Source: Peribacillus glennii
GTDB taxonomy: Bacteria > Bacillota > Bacilli > Bacillales > DSM-1321
Direction: 5' to 3'
NCBI RefSeq assembly: GCF_003429105.1
Contig: NZ_QVTD01000002.1
Coordinates: 43,553 to 107,552 of the forward strand
Length of the DNA stretch: 64,000 nt
A program made the position numbers and the translations under genes. Under the pieces are notes generated by a model. The model was not told the origin of the DNA. It searched no databases and saw only the letters and a program-made list of their open reading frames with translations. Positions 1 through 9,413 of the stretch are shown in pieces. Numbering within the stretch: the first letter of the stretch is position 1; the number at the start of each line of letters is the position of its first letter.

Positions 1-692
1 CCATGGCCCAGCTCGCAAAAATGAGTACCGAAGCGTTCGAGGATTTTTATTTCGATGTTTGCAATCTGGATTATGGAAAAATGAGCGACGCGATGGACAG
101 CCTTGCCGAGCTGATGGACCGGACGGACCAAGTGCGCCTGACAGGGCCAGGTACAGATTTGTCTTTTTCAATAAAAGGGATCAAATCCATTAAATGTGCC
201 GGTGAGTTAAACATTCCGGACGGGGAAGTTTACACCGCTCCTGTAAAGGATTCAGTAAACGGAGTGATTACATACAATACGCCATCCCCGTATCAGGGCA
301 TTACTTTTGAAAACGTGAAGCTGACCTTCAAGGATGGAAAAATCACCCATGCAGAAGCCAACGACACAGAGCGAATCAATCAGATCTTTGACACGGATGA
401 AGGTGCACGCTATATTGGCGAATTCGCAATCGGCGTAAATCCGTACATTCTCCATCCGATGCAGGATATTCTTTTTGATGAGAAAATTGATGGCAGCTTC
501 CACTTCACACCGGGGCAATGTTATGATGACGCTTATAACGGGAACCATTCCAATATCCACTGGGATATGGTCAATATCCAGCGCCCTGAATACGGCGGCG
601 GCGAAATCTACTTTGATGGCGTGCTGATCCGCAAAGACGGCCGATTTGTGATTCCTGGACTTGAAATGTTGAATCCGGAAAACCTTAAGTAA
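1..692 (+). CDS. M29 family aminopeptidase, C-terminal part (cut by window edge)
   Basis: The product is the C-terminal ~229 residues of a thermophilic-type metallo-aminopeptidase (M29, AmpS/PepS family), a cytosolic enzyme that releases N-terminal residues from peptides. Seen: the segment [11 protein letters not shown], carrying the first metal-ligand Glu of the family, a later [11 protein letters not shown] segment with a second Glu, and GNHSNIHWD, which gives the His and His-x-Asp ligands near the end. Family members are about 410 residues, so roughly 180 residues lie left of the window. The in-frame ATG at position 3 is almost certainly internal, not the start. The gene is followed by a good terminator. 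The family call is secure; the exact orthologue name is not. Confidence 0.85.
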   Translation, partial: MAQLAKMSTEAFEDFYFDVCNLDYGKMSDAMDSLAELMDRTDQVRLTGPGTDLSFSIKGIKSIKCAGELNIPDGEVYTAPVKDSVNGVITYNTPSPYQGITFENVKLTFKDGKITHAEANDTERINQIFDTDEGARYIGEFAIGVNPYILHPMQDILFDEKIDGSFHFTPGQCYDDAYNGNHSNIHWDMVNIQRPEYGGGEIYFDGVLIRKDGRFVIPGLEMLNPENLK

Positions 693-751
693 AATGATGG
701 AAATGGAGATCTTGAACGTACTAAACGAAACTGGGCATAAATAAAGACCTT

Positions 752-802
752 ATTGGCTGCTTTCATTCCGTGTTCCTTCGTTATGAAGCAGCCCAATTTT
801 TT
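752..802 (+). terminator. Rho-independent terminator after the aminopeptidase gene
   Basis: Arms near 753-764 and 781-795 (TTGG-CTGCTTTCAT against ATGAAGCAGCCCAA) form a long stem with one bulge, followed by a run of T at 795-802. It ends the plus-strand aminopeptidase transcript. Confidence 0.8.
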
Positions 803-1071
803 CCCCGCCTATTGTTTCATCTTTAAGAATTTGGACAACCCTTGAGAGATAAATACAGTAGCGCACCTTTCCCGAAAAATTTTTTATGTTTAAGCCTACC
901 TAGCAAAACAATCTACCTTGACACATGTTCTATAATCCTGAGCACGACCAGGAGAATCACCCATTTACACAGTATACATAAGGTATTTTAATAGCACTTT
1001 TTTATTGGCTGGCAATATACCTTCATGTCTATCTTTTACAGCCCCCCTCTTATATTTTCGTTTTGCCCCAC
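803..1071. other. Intergenic gap with no recognised feature
   Basis: This stretch lies between the terminators of two convergent genes. It is AT-rich and holds no reading frame with a credible ribosome site, no RNA motif and no repeat that I recognise. Confidence 0.6.
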
Positions 1072-1117
1072 ACAAAAACACCTTCGGTCATGTTCATTTG
1101 GAACATGCACGAAGGTG
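1072..1117 (-). terminator. Terminator of murC
   Basis: The arms caccttcg (1079-1086) / cgaaggtg (1110-1117) enclose a second stem catgttc (1089-1095) / gaacatg (1101-1107). On the minus strand the stem is followed by TTTTTGTGTG. This is a strong factor-independent terminator. Confidence 0.85.
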
Positions 1118-1176
1118 CTTTATATTATCTGCTACTTTAGGTTAGTCCATCTCTTTTACTGTATTTTCCAGCTTTT

Positions 1177-2484
1177 TTATTTAGGTTGCTGGAGAAATTG
1201 TTCGTAAGCCACCTGAAACTTTTGGATGTCCCCAGCGCCCATAAACAGGATTACGGCCCCATCATGTCCTGCCAGTGGTGATGTATCTTCTTCTGTAATG
1301 ATCTCAGCGCCCGGAATCTTTTCCCGGAGATCTTCAATGGAAAGTTTGCCCTGATTTTCACGGGCTGAACCGAAGATTTCACAAAGATACACTTTATCGG
1401 CCAGATTAAGGGCCTCGGCAAATTCCCCGAGGAATGCCTGGGTCCTGGTATAAGTATGCGGCTGGAATACAGCTACGATTTCCCGCTCCGGGTACTTTTG
1501 TTTGGCAGAATCGATCGTTGCTGTTATTTCAGTTGGATGGTGAGCATAATCATCAATGATGATCTGGCTGCCTACTTCCTTTTCAGTAAATCGGCGCTTC
1601 ACCCCGCTGAATGTTAGAAGCTGGGCTTTCACCGATTCTGTATCCAGGTTCTCATATTTACAAAGAGCTATTACCGCTAAGGCATTCAGTACATTATGAT
1701 TGCCATATGTCGGTATTGTAAATGTGTCATAAAATGTATTTCTGACAAACACCTCGAATGTTGTTCCCATGGCTGATGTTGCCACATTCCGTGCCTGGAA
1801 ATCGTTTTCCTCGGCAAAACCATAAAAGATAACCGGAACCTTGGCCTGGATGCGTTGGAGCTGTTCATCATCCCCGCAGGCAATGATTCCTTTCCCCACT
1901 TGCAACGCCATTTCCTGGAACGCCTGAAAAACATCTTCAATGCTGGCATAGTAGTCCGGATGGTCAAAATCGATATTCGTCATGATTGCATAGTCTGCGT
2001 GGTAAGACAGGAAGTGGCGGCGGTATTCACATGCTTCAAACACAAAGTATTCAGCATTCTCTATACCTTTGCCAGTTCCATCGCCGATCAGGAAGGATGT
2101 CGGTTTTGCCCCGCTCATGACATGGGAAAGCAAGCCGGTTGTCGACGTCTTTCCATGTGCTCCGGTAACTGCGACGCTGATGAAATTTTTCAGGAAGTCA
2201 CCGAGAAAGCGGTGATAACGGATAACAGGCAATCCCAGTTCCGTTGCCCGAGTAATTTCAGGGTGAGTATCTGGAAATGCATTTCCAGCGATGATTGTCA
2301 TACCCGGTTGTATGTTTTCTTCATTGAAAGTAAGGATAGGTATTCCGGCATTTTCCAATGCGATTTGGGTAAAAAAACTCTTTTCAATGTCGGAACCCTG
2401 GACTTCGTATTTCATATCATGCAGGACTTGAGCCAATGCACTCATCCCTGAACCTTTGATACCAACAAAATGGTAAACAGTCAT
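1177..2484 (-). CDS. murC: UDP-N-acetylmuramate--L-alanine ligase
   Basis: MurC adds L-alanine to UDP-MurNAc with ATP, the first amino-acid step of peptidoglycan precursor synthesis in the cytosol. Seen: an N-terminal Rossmann glycine motif GIKGSGMSA (about residues 8-16) for UDP-MurNAc, the ATP loop GAHGKTSTT (108-116), and the C-terminal HHPTEI...VFQPHTYTR segment typical of MurC. The frame stays open upstream to 2595, but the ATG at 2484 has GGTGGAGG eight or so bases before it and gives 435 residues, close to the B. subtilis enzyme. It is the last gene of the sftA-pncB-murC run and ends at its own terminator. Confidence 0.96.
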   Translation of the reverse strand: MTVYHFVGIKGSGMSALAQVLHDMKYEVQGSDIEKSFFTQIALENAGIPILTFNEENIQPGMTIIAGNAFPDTHPEITRATELGLPVIRYHRFLGDFLKNFISVAVTGAHGKTSTTGLLSHVMSGAKPTSFLIGDGTGKGIENAEYFVFEACEYRRHFLSYHADYAIMTNIDFDHPDYYASIEDVFQAFQEMALQVGKGIIACGDDEQLQRIQAKVPVIFYGFAEENDFQARNVATSAMGTTFEVFVRNTFYDTFTIPTYGNHNVLNALAVIALCKYENLDTESVKAQLLTFSGVKRRFTEKEVGSQIIIDDYAHHPTEITATIDSAKQKYPEREIVAVFQPHTYTRTQAFLGEFAEALNLADKVYLCEIFGSARENQGKLSIEDLREKIPGAEIITEEDTSPLAGHDGAVILFMGAGDIQKFQVAYEQFLQQPK

Positions 2485-2735
2485 AAATAGAACCTCCACC
2501 AGTCGTCTATCTGTATGACAGTATATGACGCTTTCTGTTTTTTGCCCATTGCCCTCCAAGCACTCCATTCTCAGACATGAAACGAAGGCAGGCATGGTTT
2601 TCTTTGCTGCAGTGAGCTAAAGCTTTTATATTCAATGAATCTCCATTATATCACTTTTACGCGAAACCAACCATGTCAGTAATATTTCAATTGTTAAAAT
2701 CACCCGAAGTTATTTCAAGCCGTATCCCGGGGCTC

Positions 2736-3833
2736 CTACTCGACCCTTTCCAGCCGTGGATTCGGGCGGTACCTGCGCCCTGCTTTTGCCTGCGGATGGC
2801 CATTCAACAAGACATTATCACCGGTAAAGCTTACGGAAATTTTCAGCAGGCTGCTTCCGATACCGTACATGTCCACCGGGACTCCCTCTTTTTCAAATTC
2901 GAGGATCCTTTCTTCAGTGAACCCTCCGCTTACCAGGATTTTCACATGCTGGAAGCCTTCATCATCCAGTGCTTTGCGCAAGGCGAAAATTAACTCTGCG
3001 TTAACCCCTCTTGGATCGAACGAGCCCAAGAGGTGTTGGTTTCTTACAAAGTATTTATCAATCATGGTCCTGGATGTATCCACTCGGACACCGCGCAATT
3101 TATCTCCAAAGGCCCTGGCTAATTTCAATGAATCAGTAATGGCATCATTGTTGTAGTCAACCAGCGCAATCAATTCATCTTCCGGATACTTTCTATGGTA
3201 AGCATCGGTCGCAGCGACAACATCACCGTTGAATAGCTGGATCAGTGCATGCGGCATCGTTCCCATTCCCTTCTTGCCCCACCATTCATTCATGGCATGG
3301 GTCGCCTGGGCAGTGGCTCCACCAATATACGCTGCGTATCCGTCGCCAGCCTGTTGGGTAAAATGGTCATCCCGGTCACCCATGAAAATGACAGGCTTCT
3401 GGATTCCTGAATAAGCAGCCGCCTTAACGACATTATATACATTGGTGGCTACTGAAGTTCTACGGGCAAGTATTCCGTCGATGAGCCCCTCCAGATAGCC
3501 GAATTCCTGATAAGGACCTGTAATGGTAAGCACCGTTTCAAACGGGCTGATTTTATCGCCATCCTTTAACGAGTGGATATCGAGCGATTCAGGATGCTCG
3601 GCAAACGTTTTTATCAATGCCACGACTTCATCCGTCCCGCACAGCACTGCATGTTTTCTTTGGAAAAACTGCATCGTCACCGTTTGTTCGGGGCAAAATT
3701 CCTCGGCAATTTCCTTTGTTTTAAGAAAATAAACGGCTGAAAACCAGCCCTCTTTCACCCTTTCATCAAATTTAAAGGTTTTATTGGTAAGCCTCTTGAT
3801 TTCACCCTTCAATTTCAATTCAATTTCCTTCAT
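2736..3833 (-). CDS. pncB: Nicotinate phosphoribosyltransferase (short Firmicute type)
   Basis: The enzyme makes nicotinate mononucleotide from nicotinate and PRPP, in NAD salvage. Seen: the N-terminal FKFDERVKEGWFSAVYF segment, the GTMPHALIQ segment with the family histidine, ALVDYNNDA, and a C-terminal VSGGFTEERI...YGIGSSL phosphate-binding region. It has 365 residues, which matches the shorter branch of the family. A GGGGAG ribosome site precedes the ATG. It sits between sftA and murC, where B. subtilis has no such gene. Substrate choice between nicotinate and nicotinamide rests on family resemblance, not on a tested residue. Confidence 0.88.
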   Translation of the reverse strand: MKEIELKLKGEIKRLTNKTFKFDERVKEGWFSAVYFLKTKEIAEEFCPEQTVTMQFFQRKHAVLCGTDEVVALIKTFAEHPESLDIHSLKDGDKISPFETVLTITGPYQEFGYLEGLIDGILARRTSVATNVYNVVKAAAYSGIQKPVIFMGDRDDHFTQQAGDGYAAYIGGATAQATHAMNEWWGKKGMGTMPHALIQLFNGDVVAATDAYHRKYPEDELIALVDYNNDAITDSLKLARAFGDKLRGVRVDTSRTMIDKYFVRNQHLLGSFDPRGVNAELIFALRKALDDEGFQHVKILVSGGFTEERILEFEKEGVPVDMYGIGSSLLKISVSFTGDNVLLNGHPQAKAGRRYRPNPRLERVE

Positions 3834-3983
3834 CCTTGGCAGCTCCCCTAATTCCTAATGGAACCATTTGTTTATCTCGGATCGGAAAATTGCACTTTGC
3901 CGAACCTAATAAGTTCCATTTACCTATTGGCGAATGTTTCAATAATACTATTATCTTAAACAATTGCGGGTAGAATACAAACA

Positions 3984-6900
3984 TTAATTTCCGCCATTAG
4001 ATTCAAGAATGTATTCAAGCTCCTCTACAGATATTAACACATCCCGGGGTTTGCTGCCTCTTGATTCGGAAAGGATCCCCTGCCGCTCCATCATCTCAAT
4101 CAATCTTGCAGCCCTGTTGTAGCCTATATGAAACCTTCTCTGAAGGCTTGATGCAGAAGCCCCGTTTTGGTTAACGGCAAATTCGCAAGCCTCATAAAAC
4201 AATTCATCCGTATCCTCAATTACTTGCGCCCTGCTTAATAATTCATCCTGTTCAAATAAATAATTCGGCTCTTGCTCCTGTTTTACATGGTTGACCACTT
4301 GTTCAATCTCATCATCGGAGACAAAGGTGCCTTGAAGCCGTACCGTTTTCGAAGAACCATTTTCGGCGAAGAGCATGTCGCCTTTTCCAAGAAGCTTTTC
4401 AGCACCGCTCGAGTCGAGGATTGTCCGGGAATCCACCTGCGAAGAGACAGAAAATGCAATTCTTGTCGGGATATTAGCCTTGATTAATCCTGTAATCACA
4501 TCAACAGACGGCCGCTGTGTGGCAACAATGAGATGGATCCCGCATGCCCGTGCTTTCTGGGCAATCCGGCAAATCGCTTCTTCTACATCAGCTGGGGACA
4601 TCATCATTAAATCGGCAAGCTCATCGATGATCACGACGATATAGGGCAATTTGTCCGCATGCTGCCCGGCTCTGTCGGCCATTTCATTAAAACGGCCAAT
4701 ATCGCGAACACCCGTATGCGCGAATAATTCATAGCGGCGTTCCATCTCTTCAACGGCCCATTTTAATGCTGCAGTGGCTGCCTTGACATCCGTGATGACC
4801 GGGCTTACCAGGTGGGGAATTCGATTATATGGGGCCAGCTCCACCATTTTCGGGTCGATCAGCAGCAGCTTCAATTCCTGCGGTGTTGCCTTATACAACA
4901 GGCTTACAAGCATTGTATTTATGCACACACTTTTACCGGACCCAGTCGCACCCGCGATCAAGCCGTGAGGCATCTTCTTTAAATCCGTTACAATTGGCTT
5001 ACCTGAAATATCCAGGCCGAGAGCCACCGTTAGAGGCGATCCGTCGTTTTGGAAGGCATCGCCGTCGAGCACCTCCCGTAAAAATACCGGCTTGCTTTTG
5101 AGATTCGGGATTTCAATGCCGATCGTATGTTTTCCCGGGATCGGAGCCTCCATCCGGATATCCTCGGCTGCAAGGCTGAGCTTGATATCATCTGTTAAGT
5201 TAGTAATCTTGTTTACCTTTACACCCGGTTCCGGTTGTACCTCAAACCTCGTAACTGCCGGTCCCTGGGTTACATTCACTACATGGGCCCTGACGTTAAA
5301 ATTCTTTAGCGTATCATTCAATAACCTGGCCTGTTCCTCCAGCCAATCCCGATCACTCTCGGCGTGGGCCGGCGGTGACAATAAATCGATTGCCGGAAAA
5401 GCATAAAATGGCGGATCTCCATCCAGGTCAAAAGCATCCGCTTTTTCGGCGTGCAGTGTTGGTTCGGGCTCAGCCGGTTTTTCAGTTATTTCTGCTTGTG
5501 TAACGATTTCTTCGATTGCAGTGGCTGCGTTTGGAAAGTCGCCTTCTTTTTTCAATTGTTGTACCCGGTCCCTGTCCTGCTTTGTCATCAAGACATTGAA
5601 TGGGATATGTTTTTTCCTGGATGTATTTGGTGCTGTTTCGGTTTCGTCTTGGTTAGATATTTCTTCCTGATCTTCTTCCTGAACTTGTACTGGAGCCATA
5701 CCTGGTTCGCCCGTTACCTCTTGTTCCAATTCAGTGTGGATCGGCGCTTCTTTCTCTTTCGCTTCCTCCACCAATGCTTGATCCGATTGGGACTGCTCAT
5801 ATACGCTCTCCATTTCGATCGGAGCGGGCATGGGTTCTGCCTGGACTTGTACTGAAGCCATACCTGGTTCGCTCGTTACCTCTCGTTCCAATTCAGTGTA
5901 GATCGGGGCTTCTTTCTCTTTCACTTCTTCCACAAATGCTTGAACCGATTGGGACTGCTCATATACGCTCTCCATTTCGATCGGAGCGGGCATGGGTTCT
6001 TCCTGGACTTGTACTGGAGCCATACTTGGTTCGCCCGTTACCTCTCGTTCCAATTCAGTGTGGATCGGCGCTTCTTTCTCTTTCGCTTCCTCCACCAATG
6101 CTTGATCCGATTGGAACTGCTCATATACGCTCTCCATTTCGATCGAAGCGGGCATGGGTTCTGCCTGAAGCATGATTCTCTCATCGTTTATTGTCCCATC
6201 ATTCTCCATGTGTTCTATTGCAGGCGCTGGCTTTTTGTGGCTTACTTCTTTATTTTCTTGTCCGGTTTGATCAAAGGAAACAGCAGCTTGCGATGACACT
6301 GCAATTTCAGATAGTACAGCATTTTTATCATTGCTTGTCTGGTGGGCAGCACCTTCCTCGAAACCTAGATCGGCATCCTCAAGGGAAAGGCCCTCGCCAT
6401 TCTGTTTTGCTTCAGTACTTTCCGTTTCGGCCTTACGGTAGATAGCAGGAATTTCTTCCGGATCAAAATTTGAGATTTTTTTCTGTGCCAGCCTACTTTC
6501 AAGTTCAAATTCTACTAAGGGATCCGCTGCCGGGGCTTGCTTCTCCATTTTCTTATCCGCCCGCTTGAATCCATATACTGGAGACGGAATCTCCGTTGGA
6601 CGGAATGGAATATCTACTTTGTCATCCGATGGCTGTGCTTGCTTGTCCGTTTGCTTATCCGGCCGCTGCTTGAATCCATATATTGGAGACGGAATCTCCG
6701 TTGGACGGAATGGAACATTGGAAGGCTGGATTTTTCCCGGCTTGCCGCTTTTTGGTTTATCCATGGATTTCGTTGAATCGTTTGGCTGCTCCACGCTTGA
6801 TTTCCCTTGACTGGCTGTATGCTTCTTTCCTGGAGTCCGTTCATGCTGATCCCCACGTTTTTTTTTCCGGGAGATGCTTTCATCCGGGATCACGGGAAAT

Positions 6901-7127
6901 TTAAATTGCCCCTTCGGATATTGATATAACACCTTTGTATCAGGTTCAATGTTTCCTGGATTCTTTACAGCTCTCCGCTGCCGCTCTTTTTTAGGTCCTT
7001 CTTTAATCTTTGCGATGTCCAGTTTTTTCAAAACTTCTTGATCAATTGGCTCGTCTACGATGATTTCTTCGATTTCAATAATTTCTTCATCCTGAAACCA
7101 TTTTTTTATTTTTCTAAACCATTTCAA
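3984..7127 (-). CDS. sftA: Septum-associated DNA translocase SftA (FtsK/SpoIIIE family)
   Basis: SftA is a soluble hexameric DNA pump that clears chromosome DNA from the closing division septum. Of 1047 residues, the first ~600 form a highly charged, repeat-rich linker; no membrane segment is visible, as expected for SftA rather than SpoIIIE. The motor carries Walker A GATGSGKS (about residue 724), LLIDPKMVEL, a Walker B VVIIDELADLM, and RIAFSVSSQVDSRTILD. The last ~70 residues are the winged-helix gamma domain that reads KOPS/SRS-type sequences. The start is TTG at 7127 with GGAAAGAG upstream. The linker has two copies of an FRPTEIPSP motif (about residues 140-200) and three 54-residue tandem units. 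B. subtilis SftA is about 950 residues, so this one is long. Confidence 0.95.
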   Translation of the reverse strand: MKWFRKIKKWFQDEEIIEIEEIIVDEPIDQEVLKKLDIAKIKEGPKKERQRRAVKNPGNIEPDTKVLYQYPKGQFKFPVIPDESISRKKKRGDQHERTPGKKHTASQGKSSVEQPNDSTKSMDKPKSGKPGKIQPSNVPFRPTEIPSPIYGFKQRPDKQTDKQAQPSDDKVDIPFRPTEIPSPVYGFKRADKKMEKQAPAADPLVEFELESRLAQKKISNFDPEEIPAIYRKAETESTEAKQNGEGLSLEDADLGFEEGAAHQTSNDKNAVLSEIAVSSQAAVSFDQTGQENKEVSHKKPAPAIEHMENDGTINDERIMLQAEPMPASIEMESVYEQFQSDQALVEEAKEKEAPIHTELEREVTGEPSMAPVQVQEEPMPAPIEMESVYEQSQSVQAFVEEVKEKEAPIYTELEREVTSEPGMASVQVQAEPMPAPIEMESVYEQSQSDQALVEEAKEKEAPIHTELEQEVTGEPGMAPVQVQEEDQEEISNQDETETAPNTSRKKHIPFNVLMTKQDRDRVQQLKKEGDFPNAATAIEEIVTQAEITEKPAEPEPTLHAEKADAFDLDGDPPFYAFPAIDLLSPPAHAESDRDWLEEQARLLNDTLKNFNVRAHVVNVTQGPAVTRFEVQPEPGVKVNKITNLTDDIKLSLAAEDIRMEAPIPGKHTIGIEIPNLKSKPVFLREVLDGDAFQNDGSPLTVALGLDISGKPIVTDLKKMPHGLIAGATGSGKSVCINTMLVSLLYKATPQELKLLLIDPKMVELAPYNRIPHLVSPVITDVKAATAALKWAVEEMERRYELFAHTGVRDIGRFNEMADRAGQHADKLPYIVVIIDELADLMMMSPADVEEAICRIAQKARACGIHLIVATQRPSVDVITGLIKANIPTRIAFSVSSQVDSRTILDSSGAEKLLGKGDMLFAENGSSKTVRLQGTFVSDDEIEQVVNHVKQEQEPNYLFEQDELLSRAQVIEDTDELFYEACEFAVNQNGASASSLQRRFHIGYNRAARLIEMMERQGILSESRGSKPRDVLISVEELEYILESNGGN
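5679..6164 (-). repeat. Three in-frame 162-bp tandem repeats in the sftA linker
   Basis: Unit starts (minus strand) fall at 6164, 6002 and 5840, exactly 162 bp apart. Each codes for 54 residues that begin EPMPA and end APVQVQ. The first and third units differ at only about four residues; the middle one differs more. The period is a multiple of three, so gain or loss of a unit keeps the frame. Confidence 0.95.
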
Positions 7128-7295
7128 ACATAATCACTCTTTCCATAGCTCGGTCTTAAGGCCGCACCTGCGCGCAGCCGGTTTCACCTTACCATTTTAA
7201 CAGTATTTCTTAAAATATCGAGAAAAATTATGCAGATTGGTACAATATGAGGAGGTTCGGCCACTCATAGGAAAATCAAAGGAAAAGGCACCAAA

Positions 7296-7337
7296 TTAAA
7301 AAAAAGGATGGGACCCTTTTTACGGAAAAACCCATCC
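7296..7337 (-). terminator. Terminator of the ytpP-ytpQ unit
   Basis: Stem ggatggg (7306-7312) / cccatcc (7331-7337), followed on the minus strand by eight T (7305 down to 7298). It separates ytpQ transcription from sftA. Confidence 0.85.
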
Positions 7338-7382
7338 ATGCTTCTTACTTACTAAACCAAAAATACTAAATAATTTCCATCT

Positions 7383-8189
7383 TTACTCACTGCGTTTTTT
7401 ATTTTTCCCCAATATAAATATGGGTTCCAGCCCTTCGTCTTCATACAGGAAGGATAAAGCCGTGATGGGGACATGCCCGCTCGCAAAGAAACTCATCGCC
7501 ATTTGTGCCAATACATCATAGCCGGTATCATTTTCTACATCAGCGATAATAATCACATCCTGATGCGGAATAGCGATGGCCATCGTTCCCTCCATTTTGC
7601 CTTTCATCTCCCTTAACCAGGCCTCATTCAGGATTCGGCTCGCATCATACCCATCATTAGTATTAAGGAAGTAAAAAGTATTCCCTGCTACGGTATCCGA
7701 TTTTAAAGGAGTTGGAAGGGAGCGTACGTTGAACCGGGCTATCTGGCGAATCTGTTCAGGGTCCCAATTTTCCTTCGCAAGCAGCTCTCCGTCAATCAAA
7801 CGGTAAGTGTTGCCAAGGTCCAGCGCATAAAAAACCCTTGTCTCCGCTGTATGCTCATCATAAAGAAAACGATTCCCTTCAACTGCCTCCAGTGGAAATG
7901 ATGTTGACCTGATAACCGGATAAATATGTTTTTCACTCCCTGCAAGTGTATGCTCTGCCCCCATCACATTCAGGGCTTCCTCCACATAATAAACAACTTC
8001 ATCTATTGCTTTATCCTTCATTGTTTCCCATTTGGCAATTATTCCGGGCAATTCGATGGAGATCCCTTTACCAGTCGTTGTATTTTCGATTCGGAGCACA
8101 TCTTTTTTGCTATCAAAGGTAAATGTCCGATAGTCCGATTGAAGCCGCTTCTGAAGAAGATCCTTCATTTTCTTGCCGTCCATTTTCAA
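7383..8189 (-). CDS. ytpQ: DUF1444 family protein YtpQ
   Basis: A 268-residue cytosolic protein of the DUF1444/YtpQ family; its biochemical role is unknown. Seen: an N-terminal [11 protein letters not shown] start typical of the family, the central [10 protein letters not shown] and [14 protein letters not shown] segments, and a C-terminal IALPH-like [10 protein letters not shown] stretch. No signal peptide or membrane helix. The TTG at 8189 lies eight bases after AAGGAGG, a better fit than the ATG two codons on. It lies next to the thioredoxin-like ytpP, as in B. subtilis, but the tRNA-binding-domain gene ytpR that follows there is missing here. Confidence 0.85.
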   Translation of the reverse strand: MKMDGKKMKDLLQKRLQSDYRTFTFDSKKDVLRIENTTTGKGISIELPGIIAKWETMKDKAIDEVVYYVEEALNVMGAEHTLAGSEKHIYPVIRSTSFPLEAVEGNRFLYDEHTAETRVFYALDLGNTYRLIDGELLAKENWDPEQIRQIARFNVRSLPTPLKSDTVAGNTFYFLNTNDGYDASRILNEAWLREMKGKMEGTMAIAIPHQDVIIIADVENDTGYDVLAQMAMSFFASGHVPITALSFLYEDEGLEPIFILGKNKKRSE

Positions 8190-8199
8190 TTTCGGTTCC

Positions 8200-8305
8200 T
8201 CCTTCTACGCACAAGCGCCTGTTTTGGATTGCCGTTGAGAGCCTCCACATTTTGATTTTTCGAGGGCACTGTTTCATATTGTGCGCCTCAGCTAGACACT
8301 ATAAT
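8200..8305 (+). repeat. Possible decayed relative of the dispersed intergenic element
   Basis: The stretch runs from an acaagcgcctg motif to a gcgcctcagCTAGACA end, and shares the CTAGACA core with the copies at 9.4, 23.9 and 42.8 kb. The interior does not align well, so this may be a different element or a chance match. Confidence 0.3.
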
Positions 8306-8346
8306 GCACATTACAAAAGTAATATTCGTTTTTTATAAAATAAATT

Positions 8347-8370
8347 GCCCCCATACCGAGACGGGGGTGC
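8347..8370 (-). terminator. Hairpin after ytpP
   Basis: A gccccc (8347-8352) / gggggtgc (8363-8370) stem lies just past the ytpP stop on the minus strand, followed by AATTTATTTT. The tail is weak, so this may allow read-through into ytpQ. Confidence 0.5.
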
Positions 8371-8377
8371 AAATTGC

Positions 8378-8689
8378 TTATAAAGAATGGATGAAATCCT
8401 CGATTTCCTGTTGTGTTTTTCGGTCTTTGCTGACAAAGCGGCCTAATTCCTTTCCACTTTCATAAGCAATAAAGCTTGGGATGCCGAAGACGTCATTGGC
8501 TGCGCAAATATCGATGAATTTATCTCGGTCTACATAAACAAAAGTAAATTGCGGGTGGTTTTGTTCAATTTCCGGAAGGACAGGTTCAATTGCCCTGCAA
8601 TCGGGGCACCAATCCGCGGAAAACAAAAAGATATGCTTCCCTGCATTTTTTAATTGATCAAATTGTTCTATAGTTTCCAAATGTTTCAT
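8378..8689 (-). CDS. ytpP: Thioredoxin-like protein YtpP
   Basis: A small thioredoxin-fold protein thought to act in thiol-disulfide exchange in the cytosol; partners are not known. Seen: the active site WCPDC (Cys28 and Cys31 from the chosen start), the FVYVDRD strand, and the cis-proline segment FGIPSFIAY. The ATG at 8689 gives 103 residues, close to the family length, with GGAGG eleven bases upstream. An ATG at 8725 in the same frame would add twelve residues but has a poor ribosome site. It heads the ytpP-ytpQ unit and is divergent from ytoQ. Confidence 0.9.
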   Translation of the reverse strand: MKHLETIEQFDQLKNAGKHIFLFSADWCPDCRAIEPVLPEIEQNHPQFTFVYVDRDKFIDICAANDVFGIPSFIAYESGKELGRFVSKDRKTQQEIEDFIHSL

Positions 8690-8961
8690 TCGTTTATATT
8701 CCTCCGAATCTTTAATTATCCTCATTCCATAATCCTTTAACCAAAAGTGACGATATTCTGTCCAAATCGGATTTATTAGCCAATGATCGTCGTATCAAAG
8801 CCAGATGCTAATTTGATAATACCAAACAAAAAGGACCCACACCATTAATATGCAAACTCTGGTTGCACACGCCCTTCGTAATCATGTTACACTTAGTGTC
8901 ATAAACACCTTTATGATTATACTGAACTAGCTAGCTTACTAATCAGTCTGGAGGCGATGAT

Positions 8962-9405
8962 ATGTTAATGACAGTTTATCTTGCAGGGGAGATCCATAGT
9001 AACTGGAGAAATGAATTGAAGGAAAAAGCAGAAGCCTTGCAGCTTCCGTTGAACTTTGTAGGCCCTATGGAAGACCATGAACGCTCTGATAATATCGGGG
9101 AAGAAATTCTCGGTCCCCAGTCAACAAGTATTTTAAAAGACGCTGCTGCATCACAAATCAATAATCTTCGCACCGAGCTGCTTATGAAGAAAGCCGACCT
9201 GGTCATCGCGCTGTTCGGTGAAAAGTACAAACAATGGAATACAGCCATGGACGCAAGCGCGGCAATCTCCCTTGGAAAACCACTTATCCTGATCCGCCCG
9301 GAGGCTCTTCACCATCCGTTAAAAGAACTGTCAGCGAAAGCGAATGTGACTGTTGAATCTGTGAACCAGGCCTTGAAGGTTCTTTCCTATGTGTTTGATA
9401 ATTGA
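8962..9405 (+). CDS. ytoQ: YtoQ family protein
   Basis: A 147-residue soluble protein of the YtoQ family, which has a nucleoside 2-deoxyribosyltransferase-like fold; the true substrate is unknown. Seen: the N-terminal TVYLAGEIHSNWR strand-loop, the NFVGPMEDHERSD loop, and the KADLVIALFGEKYKQWNTAMDA stretch in which acidic residues would line the pocket. GGAGG lies seven bases before the first ATG; a second ATG two codons on is less well placed. The gene stands alone on the plus strand. A copy of the dispersed intergenic element follows it. Confidence 0.88.
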   Translation: MLMTVYLAGEIHSNWRNELKEKAEALQLPLNFVGPMEDHERSDNIGEEILGPQSTSILKDAAASQINNLRTELLMKKADLVIALFGEKYKQWNTAMDASAAISLGKPLILIRPEALHHPLKELSAKANVTVESVNQALKVLSYVFDN

Positions 9406-9413
9406 TGCCAATA

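Noticed and set aside
918..936. TTGACA and TATAAT close together in the 693-1176 gap
   Set aside because: The spacer is only seven bases and no gene follows, so it cannot be a normal SigA promoter.
1855..2451. 198-residue plus-strand open frame inside murC
   Set aside because: It is antisense to conserved murC coding sequence, with no start signals or family likeness.
5679..6164. Direct repeats that could suggest a CRISPR-like array
   Set aside because: The units abut without spacers, are 162 bp long and are coding in frame.
5451..6810. Several plus-strand open frames of 60-134 residues opposite sftA
   Set aside because: They mirror the repeated linker of sftA, repeat themselves with its 162-bp period, and have no ribosome sites.
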